From positions 1-12,784 of the forward strand of contig JACZKN010000346.1 of the NCBI GenBank assembly GCA_014859985.1: a DNA stretch of 12,784 bases, in the 5' to 3' direction. The position numbers were made by a program, and so were the translations under genes. The DNA is from Candidatus Krumholzibacteriia bacterium (GTDB lineage Bacteria > Krumholzibacteriota > Krumholzibacteriia > LZORAL124-64-63). Below, one piece after another: positions 1 to 6,608 of this stretch. The stretch's first letter is position 1, and the number at the start of each line of letters is the position of its first letter. The notes beneath the pieces were generated by a model that saw only the letters and a list, made by a program, of their open reading frames with translations, was not told the DNA's origin and searched no databases.

Positions 1-985
1 CCAGGACGACCCGGCCCGCGCCCCAGGTGCGCCGCACGCCGGCCGTGGTGCCGGTGCCGTAGACGAGGCAGGCGGTGCCGCCGCCGACGGTGGCGAGCAC
101 GTCGGGCGCGCTGTTGTTGCCGGCGCTGTCCCCTCCGTTGAGCACGAGGGCCAGCCCGTCGCCCAGCTCGTCGCCGGGCACCCCGGCCACGGCGGTCGAG
201 TTGGCGCTGATCGTAATCCAGTCGGCGCCCGCCAGGTCGTTCAGCCAGGCCCGGGACGCGGGGGTGTAGACCGGCGAGGCCGGCGAGCCGAGGCTGAAGG
301 CCAGGTTCGCGCCGCCCAGCCAGAGGTGGCCGCCCTGCTGCACGTAGTCCGCGAGGGCTGCGCGACCGCCGGTGTCGATGCCGGCGACCGACGCGCCGGC
401 GGCCCAGACCACGGTCGGGTACGCCGAAAGCACCGCCAGGTCCGGGGCGCCCACGGACTTGGCCGCCCAGGCGACGGCCGTCTTGCCCAGCGCGCCCAAA
501 GCGGCCGCGGTCCGCGGCACCGGATCGCCCAGAGCGTCGGCGTCCACGATCAGGACGTCCAGGCCGGGCGTGACCACCGTGAAGGACCGCGTCGCGCTGA
601 GGCCCGGGTCGTCGAGGCTGGTGACGGTGATGCCCACCAGCGCGCGGCCCAGGTCCGTCACCGGCGTGATGTTCGCGCCGACGTCGTTGGTGTCGCCCGG
701 CGCCAGGGTGAAATCGAACTCGCGGATGAAGGGCGCGTAGCAGAGGGTGCCCTCGCACATGGAGGTGACCCAGGCCGGCGGCGCGTCCACCGTCATGGTG
801 ACCCGGTAGCTGCCGGCCGTGTCGCCGGTGTTGATCAGGTTGGTGTGGAAGATCTTCAGCTGGAGCAGGCCGGCGACGTCGCCCTGGTCGGGGGTTTCCC
901 AGGCCAGGCCGGGTTGGGCGAGGACGGCGCCCGGGGCAGCGGCCAGGGCGCAGGCGAGGGCGAGGGTGGCGGCGACGGGTCTCAT
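1..985 (-). CDS. Secreted protein with C-terminal amidotransferase-like fold, 3' end cut off by window edge
   Basis: The frame starts at ATG 985 and stays open to the window edge, giving 328 residues without a stop. Residues 1-23 form a signal peptide (Arg near the N-terminus, an Ala/Leu core, likely cleavage after AVLA). Residues 30-140 look like a beta-sandwich domain with a close cysteine pair (C77, C82, in MCEGTLCYAP) followed by a LAPGDTN segment. From about residue 141 (GLDVLIVDAD) through TVVWAAG (191-197) and DYVQQGGHLWLGG (213-225) the pattern is alternating strand and helix, as in ThuA or class I amidotransferase-like folds; I see no catalytic Cys/His to claim activity. A GGAAGGA Shine-Dalgarno lies 8 nt upstream. 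The ATG overlaps the TGA of the preceding gene (ATGA), so the two are probably translationally coupled. The missing end might carry a FlgD-like or sorting domain; that is a guess. The exact family is not recognised. Confidence 0.8.
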   Translation of the reverse strand, partial: MRPVAATLALACALAAAPGAVLAQPGLAWETPDQGDVAGLLQLKIFHTNLINTGDTAGSYRVTMTVDAPPAWVTSMCEGTLCYAPFIREFDFTLAPGDTNDVGANITPVTDLGRALVGITVTSLDDPGLSATRSFTVVTPGLDVLIVDADALGDPVPRTAAALGALGKTAVAWAAKSVGAPDLAVLSAYPTVVWAAGASVAGIDTGGRAALADYVQQGGHLWLGGANLAFSLGSPASPVYTPASRAWLNDLAGADWITISANSTAVAGVPGDELGDGLALVLNGGDSAGNNSAPDVLATVGGGTACLVYGTGTTAGVRRTWGAGRVVL

Positions 986-2256
986 GGGCGCGATCCTTCC
1001 GTTCCGGCGGCGGCTACCGGCGGCACGAGGCTGGAGCCGGCCTGCAGCACCGCGCCGGTGGCCGGATCCTGGATGAAGGCGACCGCGACCAACCGGGCGG
1101 GATCCCGGTCGCCGCGCGCGAGGGTCAGGGCATGGGTCACGGGAACGCCCGCGCTCAGGGCGCCGAGCACGGGCGGCGTGTCCACGCGGTCGCGGAACAC
1201 GTGGTGGAATTCGGTCTGCCCGTTGCTGCCCGGCGCGGGCAGCACCGAGACCTCGTCCTCGTAGAGGGCGACGTACAGCAGATGGCCCGTCAGGTCGAGG
1301 TCCCGCCGGGGCAGCAGCGTCACCGTGACCGGCACCTGGGCCTGCTCGGGGTCGGCGGCCACGTCCACCAGCACGCCCGGGTCCGCCTGCAGGCCCGCGT
1401 CCACGGCCGCGCGCAGCAGCGCGGGATCGACGGCGTCGGCCAGCTTGACCCCGTCGGCGAACAGGGCCGGCGCCGCGAGCACCCGGTAGAAGGTGTAGCG
1501 GTCGGCGTTCTCGGCGGGGTTGGCCAGGTAGAAGGGGTCCAGGAAGCCGGGCCAGCTGACGCTGAACTCCACAAAGAGCACGCGGTCGGGGCCGTACCCC
1601 GGCTGGGCGACCAGCGCCAGCAGGTTGCCGGTCATCTGGGGGCAGGGACCGCAGTCCACGTTGGCGAAGCCCTCCAGCAGCACCGTGCGCCGCGGCCGCA
1701 GGACGAACGTGCCCTCCGGCAGCTCGGTGATCTGCCCCGTGGTGACGGTGGCGGCATAGGACGCCGGGAAGGCCAGGTACCCGTCCAGGACGAGGGCGAT
1801 CTGCACCGGACCGGCGCCCAGGCCCGGCACCACCGCGGGGGTGACCAGCCCGCTGTCGGCGCCGTCGACCAGGATGCGGGCCCCCGGCGGCGTGGAGGTC
1901 ACGCGCAGGCCCGTCTGGGACAGGGTGAAGTCGGCGGTGCGCCGGTCCAGGGGCTGGAGCTCGACGGTGCGGCTGGCCGGGGCGGCGGCCCAGCCGGCCA
2001 GTTCCACGCGGACGTCGTAGACGGCGGCGTCGAGCTCGAGGAAGGTGTGGGGGGTGACCAGGCCCGTGTCCCGGCCGTCCAGCAGGATCGCTGCGCCCGG
2101 GGGCGCGGAGGTGACCGTCAGCGAGGCCGGGGCGAAGCTGGGGGCCTCGCGGCCGCAGCCGACGGCCCCGCACGCCGCCAGGACCGCCGCAGCGGCCGCC
2201 AGGCGCGCCCAGAAGGTGCGCCGGCGGGATCTGGTGCTGGCCTGGCGACGGTTCAA
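982..2256 (-). CDS. Lipoprotein: two PEGA domains plus Omp28-like thioredoxin-fold domain with CGPC motif
   Basis: 424 residues with a TTG start at 2256, chosen because AGGAAGG sits 5 nt upstream (2262-2268) and no in-frame ATG exists before residue 208. The N-terminus has RRTF (12-15), a possible twin-arginine motif, then a hydrophobic stretch ending in the lipobox LAAC (Cys29). Two tandem PEGA domains follow at about 45-113 and 116-187, each opening with VTS(A/T)PPGA and an (L/V)DG turn. Residues 190-415 resemble Omp28-type secreted proteins: LLEGFANVDCGPCPQMTGN with CGPC at 202-205, a likely cis-proline region APALFADG (262-269), and FHHVFRD (350-356). PEGA domains are surface-binding or assembly modules. 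Omp28-like proteins are outer-surface or secreted proteins of poorly known function; a disulfide or redox role is possible through CGPC. The gene is first of a two-gene unit, joined to the next gene by an ATGA overlap, and has its own near-consensus promoter. Domain calls are from pattern recognition. Confidence 0.85.
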   Translation of the reverse strand: MNRRQASTRSRRRTFWARLAAAAAVLAACGAVGCGREAPSFAPASLTVTSAPPGAAILLDGRDTGLVTPHTFLELDAAVYDVRVELAGWAAAPASRTVELQPLDRRTADFTLSQTGLRVTSTPPGARILVDGADSGLVTPAVVPGLGAGPVQIALVLDGYLAFPASYAATVTTGQITELPEGTFVLRPRRTVLLEGFANVDCGPCPQMTGNLLALVAQPGYGPDRVLFVEFSVSWPGFLDPFYLANPAENADRYTFYRVLAAPALFADGVKLADAVDPALLRAAVDAGLQADPGVLVDVAADPEQAQVPVTVTLLPRRDLDLTGHLLYVALYEDEVSVLPAPGSNGQTEFHHVFRDRVDTPPVLGALSAGVPVTHALTLARGDRDPARLVAVAFIQDPATGAVLQAGSSLVPPVAAAGTEGSRP

Positions 2257-2332
2257 CGGTGCCTTCCTGTCGCGGCGACGGGGCGGCCGCGGGCCACCCC
2301 GTCCTCCGGATCGCTTGCCGCTCCCCGGATCA

Positions 2333-2362
2333 ATTATAGGAACGCCGCACGGGGCCCGTCAA
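2333..2362 (-). promoter_or_regulatory. Sigma70-type promoter for the PEGA/Omp28 lipoprotein unit
   Basis: On the minus strand TTGACG (2362-2357) is followed after 18 nt by a perfect TATAAT (2338-2333). This is the best -10 in the window and sits in an AT-rich patch within GC-rich DNA. The start of transcription would be near 2326, leaving a leader of about 70 nt before the TTG start at 2256. Confidence 0.7.
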
Positions 2363-2377
2363 CGGGGGTGGCGCAGA

Positions 2378-2407
2378 GGCGCCTCCCGGCCGCGGCCGGG
2401 AGGCGCC
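2378..2407 (-). terminator. Perfect 30-bp palindrome, hairpin after the SdrD-B-like lipoprotein gene
   Basis: The arms GGCGCCTCCCGGC (2378-2390) and GCCGGGAGGCGCC (2395-2407) are perfectly complementary over 13 bp with a CGCG loop that is itself self-complementary. It begins 26 nt after the stop codon of the lipoprotein gene and just before the next promoter, so an end-of-transcript role is likely. No T-tract follows on the minus strand, so it is not a textbook intrinsic terminator. It may act with Rho, protect a 3' end, or be a protein-binding palindrome. Confidence 0.5.
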
Positions 2408-2432
2408 GGTTGCCGACCGCGGCGGCGGTCCG

Positions 2433-3755
2433 CTACTCGTCGATGCTCCCGCCCCCGCCGGTGTTGATCCCGCGGAAGATCCGGACGGCGCCCAGCAGGT
2501 CGGTGTTGGCCTTGTCGGCGTCCGCCTGCACCAGCAGCGTCTCGCCCCAGGCGATCAGCACGCCCTGCAGCGCGGGGTCGACGCCGGCCAGGCCGCGGCC
2601 GCTGACGTGGTTGAACTCGCTGACCAGCAGCTCGCGGTAGAGCTTCTGGGCCGGGTTCAGCGGGTAGGCCCGCAGCTTGTGGTACGCGTCCTGCAGTTCG
2701 TTGCCCGGTGTGAACGTGTAGGGGTCGGGCAGGTAGAACGCCTCGATGGCTGCGATGAACCCGAGCATCCGCTCGGGAGTGTAATAGCCTTCCAGCTGCG
2801 AGCGCGGCTTGCCGTCCTCACCGCCGGAGATCCGCCACGCCGCATACGCCTGGCGGCGCCACCAGTCGAGGTTCTCGCCGTCGGCGAGGATGACGCCCTC
2901 CTCGAGGTCGGCGATGATCTGCTCCGCATTCGGCGTGAACCCGAAGTCGATGCCGGTCGTGTCCGGTCCGAGGATCACCGGGACCTCGAGGGGCGTCGTC
3001 GGGTTGAACAGCTCCGCGAGGGAGGCGTTGAAGGCGCCGTCGGTCCCCGGGCCGATGCGCACCGTGTACTCGCCGGCGGCCAGGCTGGCGCTCCAGCGGC
3101 CCTGATGATCGGTGCGGACCGTCTCGACCAGGCCGGCGGCGGTCGCGATCTCGAGGTCGACGTCGGGGATGCCGCCCTCCTGCGGGCCCTGCAGGCCGTC
3201 GAAGTCGGCATCGGTGAACACGGTGCCGGCCAGGGCGAACCGGGGAACCTGGGTCCCGGCGCAGGGGCCGGGGATCTCGCCCAGGGTGGTCCCGTCGACG
3301 GACCTGAGCACCGTGCGGACCTGGCCCTCGGCGACCTCGCCCGCGAAGGTCAGGGCGTACGGCCGGCCGACCCCGTCCTGGGGGTCGGCGCCCAGCAGCC
3401 ACTTGGCGCCGTACACGTCGTGCTCCGGGACCGTGACGAAGATGGCGTGCTCGGCCGGCTCCCAGGCGACCGGCTCCGGGGCGCAGGCGGGCAGCTCGAC
3501 CAGGAACCACCCCAGGCCCGGCTCCAGGTCGGCGCCGCTGACGTTCCAGCGGAAGGTCGTCGTCTGCCCGTCGTAGGTCCGGCCCGCGTAGGTCACCAGG
3601 AAGTCGCCGACCAGGACGGGGCCGTCGTGCGCATCCTTGCCGGAGGTGCCGGCGCCCGGCAGCGGCTCGGTCGGCAGGCTGTGGCCGGAGCACCCGGCCA
3701 AGGCGAGCAGGCAGGCGATGCCCGCCGCGATCGGAATGAATCGCCGTAGACGCAT
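2433..3755 (-). CDS. Lipoprotein with SdrD-B-like domain, function unknown
   Basis: 440 residues from ATG 3755, chosen because GAGGAG lies 9 nt upstream and the N-terminus is then a clean lipoprotein signal: MRLRR, hydrophobic core, lipobox LAGC with Cys22. An in-frame extension to a TTG at 3932 would run through the promoter and has no signal sequence. Residues 45-165 are a beta-rich domain of unknown family with two cysteines (C91, C165). Residues 173-275 resemble an SdrD-B/prealbumin-like domain: AGTVFTDADFDGLQGPQEGG with an Asp-rich possible calcium loop, then IPDVDLEI and GRWSASLAAGEYTVRI. Residues 276-430 are predicted helical and rich in Trp/Tyr (DWWRRQAYAAWR, 297-308), ending in a Gly-rich tail. 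Anchored in a membrane leaflet, it probably works at the cell surface. It has its own promoter and a 3' hairpin, so it is probably monocistronic. No enzymatic residues are evident; I do not recognise the C-terminal half. Confidence 0.88.
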   Translation of the reverse strand: MRLRRFIPIAAGIACLLALAGCSGHSLPTEPLPGAGTSGKDAHDGPVLVGDFLVTYAGRTYDGQTTTFRWNVSGADLEPGLGWFLVELPACAPEPVAWEPAEHAIFVTVPEHDVYGAKWLLGADPQDGVGRPYALTFAGEVAEGQVRTVLRSVDGTTLGEIPGPCAGTQVPRFALAGTVFTDADFDGLQGPQEGGIPDVDLEIATAAGLVETVRTDHQGRWSASLAAGEYTVRIGPGTDGAFNASLAELFNPTTPLEVPVILGPDTTGIDFGFTPNAEQIIADLEEGVILADGENLDWWRRQAYAAWRISGGEDGKPRSQLEGYYTPERMLGFIAAIEAFYLPDPYTFTPGNELQDAYHKLRAYPLNPAQKLYRELLVSEFNHVSGRGLAGVDPALQGVLIAWGETLLVQADADKANTDLLGAVRIFRGINTGGGGSIDE

Positions 3756-3897
3756 GGTTCGACTCTCCTCGAAAGGGACAACACAGGTAAACCGGGCAGG
3801 AATGCCGGTTAGTCCGGTCCGGGAGCGTCCCGGCGGCCCCGGCCGCCGGTCGGGTTCCCCATCCCCCATAGGGCTCCCCGTTGCCAGACGATCAATG
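3756..3897 (-). promoter_or_regulatory. Long GC-rich 5' leader of the SdrD-B-like lipoprotein gene
   Basis: About 140 nt separate the predicted transcription start from the ATG. The leader contains several short inverted repeats: CCGGGA/TCCCGG (3819-3824 and 3828-3833, loop 3), CGGCGG/CCGCCG (3831-3836 and 3843-3848), and AACCGG/CCGGTT (3790-3795 and 3805-3810). These could fold into a structured leader. In GC-rich DNA some such stems are expected by chance. No known riboswitch consensus is matched convincingly. Confidence 0.3.
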
Positions 3898-3903
3898 CCC
3901 ACT

Positions 3904-3932
3904 ATTCTACACGGATTTGTGAAAATGGGCAA
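3904..3932 (-). promoter_or_regulatory. Sigma70-type promoter for the SdrD-B-like lipoprotein gene, flanked by TTGATCG repeats
   Basis: On the minus strand TTGCCC (3932-3927) and TAGAAT (3909-3904) are separated by 17 nt. Transcription would start near 3897. The region is AT-rich compared with its surroundings and begins only 17 nt after the stop codon of the kinase gene. TTGATCG occurs just upstream of the -35 (3945-3939) and again at about +2 to +8 (3895-3889), 50 bp apart. The upstream copy is part of a perfect palindrome TGATCGATCA (3935-3944). Confidence 0.6.
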
Positions 3933-3949
3933 GATGATCGATCAAATCC

Positions 3950-6484
3950 TTAATCGGCGGCAGCTTCGGCAGGGGGGCGGATGGCATCGGCCCGGGCCCT
4001 GGTCGCGGCGGCCTCGGCGGCCTGCCCGGCGTGGTCCAGGGCCACGGCGTAGGCGTCGAGGATGGCCGCCAGCTCCGGGTGATCCGGCCCGTTGGCCGCC
4101 GTGAAGGTGGCGACGGACTGCGCGAACCAGTCCAGGGCGGCGGCCGTGTCGCCCCGGGCGTCGGCCAGGGCGCCCAGGTCGCGCAGGCTCCAGGCCACGT
4201 CCGGGTGCTCGGCGCCCAGCACCCGGCGGCGGATGTCCAGGGCGCGGTGCAGCAGGGTGTCCGCCTCGGCGTAGCGGTCCTGCTGCCGGGCCAGGTTGCC
4301 CAGGTTGTTCAGGGTCTGGGCCACGTCCGGATGGTCGGTGCCGAGGGCCGCCTCGCGGATGACCAGGGCGCGGCGGTAGTGCTGTTCGGCTTCGGCGTAC
4401 CGCTGCTGGTCGTAGCAGACCAGGGCCAGGTTGTTCAGGGCGTGGCCCAGGCGCGGGTGTTCGGGCCCCAGCACCTTCTCGTAGATGGGCAGGGCCCGGC
4501 GGTAGAGGGGTTCGGCCTCGTCGTAGCGCCTGAGCTGGTGGTAGAGCAGGGCCAGGTTGTTCAGGCCCTTGGCCACGTCCGCGTGGTTCTCGCCGTAGGC
4601 CCGCTCCCACACGTCCAGGGCCCGCAGGAAGCGCGCCTCGGCCTCGGCGTAGTCGCCGCGGTTCCAGGCCAAAGCGGCCAGGCTGTTGTCGCTGACCGCC
4701 ACCAGGGGGTCGTCCGGGCCCAGGGCCGCGACCCGCAGGTCGCGGGCGCGTTCGTACAGGGGCAGGGCCTCGTCGTAGCGGCCCTGGCGGCGGTAGACGC
4801 CCGCCAGTTCGTTCAGGCTGACCGCGAGGGTGAGCTGGTCCGGGGCCTGGCGCCCTGCCATGCCGTCCAGGGACTCCAGGGCCAGGGCCGCCGCCTCGTC
4901 GTAGCGGGCGAGCACCCGGTAGAGGTCCGCCAGCTCGGCCAGGCTCACCGACAGGTCCGGGCTCGGGCCCTCGGCCCGGCGCAGGCTGACCGCCTCCTCC
5001 AGGTAGGGGCTGGCCGCCTCGTACAGGCCCAGGTTGCGGTAGACCTTGCCGATGGTGGTCATCAGGCGGGCCCGCACGTGGGGCTGGCCCGACAGTTCGG
5101 CCTCGATGCGCCCGGCGCCCTGGTCGAGGATCTCCCGGGCGGTGATGGTCTCGCCCCGGGCGTGCTCCGGGTCCGAGACCTCGAACAGGTCCACCAGGAA
5201 GTCGGTGACCCTGGTGGCGGTGGCGGCCTCCTCCTGGGCCACCTGCTCGGCCTTCACGGCGCGGATCATGCCGACGGTGGTGCCGACGGCCCCGAGCACC
5301 AGGGCCACCGCCACCAGGGCGCCCGCGGCCACGCCGGTGCGGTGCCGCCGCACGAACTTGCCGACGCGGTAGGAGGCGGTCGGCGGACCGGCGCTCACGG
5401 GTTCGTGCTTGAGGTAGCGCTTCACGTCCTGGGCCAGGCCGTAGGCGGTGGTGTAGCGCCGCTGCCGGTCCTTCTCCAGGGCCTTCATGGTGATCCAGTC
5501 CAGGTCGCCGCGCAGGCGGCGGCGCAGGACCGTGGGCTCGACGGCGCGGGCGTGGGCGATCTCGTCGCGGCGGCCGGCCAGGGTGGTGTAGCGGTCGCTG
5601 GGCCGGGGCGGGTCGTCCTCGCGGATGATCCGCATGGCCTCCTTGAAGCCGGCCTTCTCCAGCTGTTCCCGCGGGAAGGGGCGCTCGCCCGCCAGCAGCT
5701 CGTAGAGGATGACCCCCAGGGCGTAGACGTCGGTGCGGGTGTCCACGTCGGAGGAGTCGAGGTCCGCCTGCTCGGGGCTCATGTAGGCGGGGGTGCCGAC
5801 CACCTGGCCCATGCCCGTGCGCAGGGTGTTCTCGGTCAGGTCCCGGTCCATGGCCTTGGCCACGCCGAAGTCGATGATCTTGGGCACGGGATTGCCGTCG
5901 AACTCGGTGATCAGCACGTTGCCGGGCTTCAGGTCCCGGTGGATGATGGCCTTCTGGTGGGCGTGCTGCACCCCCTCGCAGATGAGGGTGAACAGCTCCA
6001 GGCGCCGGCGCAGGTCCAGGCGGTGCTGATCGCAGTATTCGGTCAGGGGGATGCCGTCCACGAACTCCATCACGAAGTAGGGGCGGCCCCGGGGCGTGGC
6101 CCCGGCGTCGAAGACCTTGGCGATGCAGGGGTGGTCCATCACCGCCAGGGCCTGGCGCTCGGATTCGAAGCGCGAGACGAACTCGGCCGTGTCCATGCCC
6201 CGCTTGACCACCTTCAGGGCCACGGTGCGACGGATGGGCTCGGTCTGCTCGGCCTGGTAGACCTGGCCCATGCCGCCCTCGCCGATCATGCGCACCAGGC
6301 GGTAGGGGCCGATGGTGTTGCCGCCTTCGATGTCGGCGTCGACCAGGCCCTGGGCGGGAGCGCCGCCGGTAGCGACGGTGGCGTCCGGGTCCGGGCCGGG
6401 GTCCGCACGTGCGGCGGGGCCCGCCACGGTGCGGTCCGGATCGTCGTCGTCGGGCTGGCCGATGGTCCTGGTCTGGTCGGTCAC
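3950..6484 (-). CDS. Membrane Ser/Thr protein kinase (PknB-like) with C-terminal TPR array
   Basis: 844 residues from GTG 6484, preferred over a GTG at 6550 because AGGAA lies 7 nt upstream and the 6550 codon would sit almost at the predicted transcription start with no Shine-Dalgarno. Residues 1-57 are an acidic, Pro/Ala-rich linker. The kinase domain spans about 58-358: glycine loop GEGGMG (68-73), ATP-anchoring K91 in VALK, catalytic loop HRDLKPGN (182-189, D184), DFG (205-207), GTPAYMSPE (230-238) and DVYALGV (252-258). All key residues are present, so it should be active. One transmembrane helix lies at about 384-407. The outer part (about 470-830) is TPRs of the kinesin-light-chain-like type with NNLALLY and RRYDEAEPLYRRAL patterns. 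It probably senses or binds partner proteins outside the membrane and phosphorylates cytoplasmic targets. Neither a phosphatase nor an obvious substrate gene is adjacent. Confidence 0.93.
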   Translation of the reverse strand: MTDQTRTIGQPDDDDPDRTVAGPAARADPGPDPDATVATGGAPAQGLVDADIEGGNTIGPYRLVRMIGEGGMGQVYQAEQTEPIRRTVALKVVKRGMDTAEFVSRFESERQALAVMDHPCIAKVFDAGATPRGRPYFVMEFVDGIPLTEYCDQHRLDLRRRLELFTLICEGVQHAHQKAIIHRDLKPGNVLITEFDGNPVPKIIDFGVAKAMDRDLTENTLRTGMGQVVGTPAYMSPEQADLDSSDVDTRTDVYALGVILYELLAGERPFPREQLEKAGFKEAMRIIREDDPPRPSDRYTTLAGRRDEIAHARAVEPTVLRRRLRGDLDWITMKALEKDRQRRYTTAYGLAQDVKRYLKHEPVSAGPPTASYRVGKFVRRHRTGVAAGALVAVALVLGAVGTTVGMIRAVKAEQVAQEEAATATRVTDFLVDLFEVSDPEHARGETITAREILDQGAGRIEAELSGQPHVRARLMTTIGKVYRNLGLYEAASPYLEEAVSLRRAEGPSPDLSVSLAELADLYRVLARYDEAAALALESLDGMAGRQAPDQLTLAVSLNELAGVYRRQGRYDEALPLYERARDLRVAALGPDDPLVAVSDNSLAALAWNRGDYAEAEARFLRALDVWERAYGENHADVAKGLNNLALLYHQLRRYDEAEPLYRRALPIYEKVLGPEHPRLGHALNNLALVCYDQQRYAEAEQHYRRALVIREAALGTDHPDVAQTLNNLGNLARQQDRYAEADTLLHRALDIRRRVLGAEHPDVAWSLRDLGALADARGDTAAALDWFAQSVATFTAANGPDHPELAAILDAYAVALDHAGQAAEAAATRARADAIRPPAEAAAD
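3965..4720 (-). repeat. Six in-phase 42-residue (126-nt) TPR modules inside the kinase gene
   Basis: The conserved Gly of the (A/V)LGP(D/E)HP-like element falls at residues 589, 631, 673, 715, 757 and 799 of the 844-residue kinase. That is exactly 42 residues each time, with no insertion or deletion. Each module has the form LG.(D/E)HP.VA..LNNLA....RY.EAE.L..RAL. Two more degenerate TPRs precede them (about 471-585). Confidence 0.85.
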
Positions 6485-6558
6485 GGGGCGGTTCCTGCCC
6501 GGTTGCGGGTGCGCCGCGCCCCGGGGCGGGCGCGCGGCGAACGGGATCACCGAGCGCC

Positions 6559-6587
6559 AGGATAGGCGATTTCCCCGGCTCCGTCGA
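6559..6587 (-). promoter_or_regulatory. Candidate promoter for the kinase gene
   Basis: On the minus strand TCGACG (6587-6582) and TATCCT (6564-6559) are separated by 17 nt; each matches 4 of 6 consensus bases. It lies in the 124-bp gap between fadE and the kinase, with a leader of about 68 nt to the GTG at 6484. Read-through from the fad operon remains possible because no strong terminator is visible in the gap. Confidence 0.4.
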
Positions 6588-6608
6588 GGGCGGGCCGGGG
6601 GCGCGGGG

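Noticed and set aside
3819..3885. Leader segment with GGGGATGGGGAACCC and a following GC hairpin, superficially like a fluoride (crcB) or c-di-AMP (ydaO) riboswitch.
   Set aside because: From memory, the conserved core after the hairpin (UGAUG-like for crcB) is missing and the downstream gene is not a transporter or cell-wall hydrolase. An Infernal scan with the Rfam models would settle it.
3756..3932. Upstream extension of the SdrD-B-like lipoprotein to a TTG at 3932.
   Set aside because: The TTG is part of the promoter -35, there is no Shine-Dalgarno, and it would bury the lipoprotein signal 59 residues inside the protein.
6485..6550. Start of the kinase at GTG 6550 (866 residues).
   Set aside because: It sits within a few bases of the predicted transcription start and has no Shine-Dalgarno; GTG 6484 has AGGAA at 7 nt.
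4031..6565. Plus-strand open frame of more than 800 codons antisense to the kinase gene.
   Set aside because: Low-complexity Val/Gly/Gln/His composition, no Shine-Dalgarno or domain, and complete overlap with a kinase that has all catalytic residues.
6573..6600. CCCCGGC/GCCGGGG inverted repeat after fadE as a terminator.
   Set aside because: Only 7 bp with a 14-nt loop, no T-tract, and it overlaps the candidate kinase promoter; expected by chance in such GC-rich DNA.
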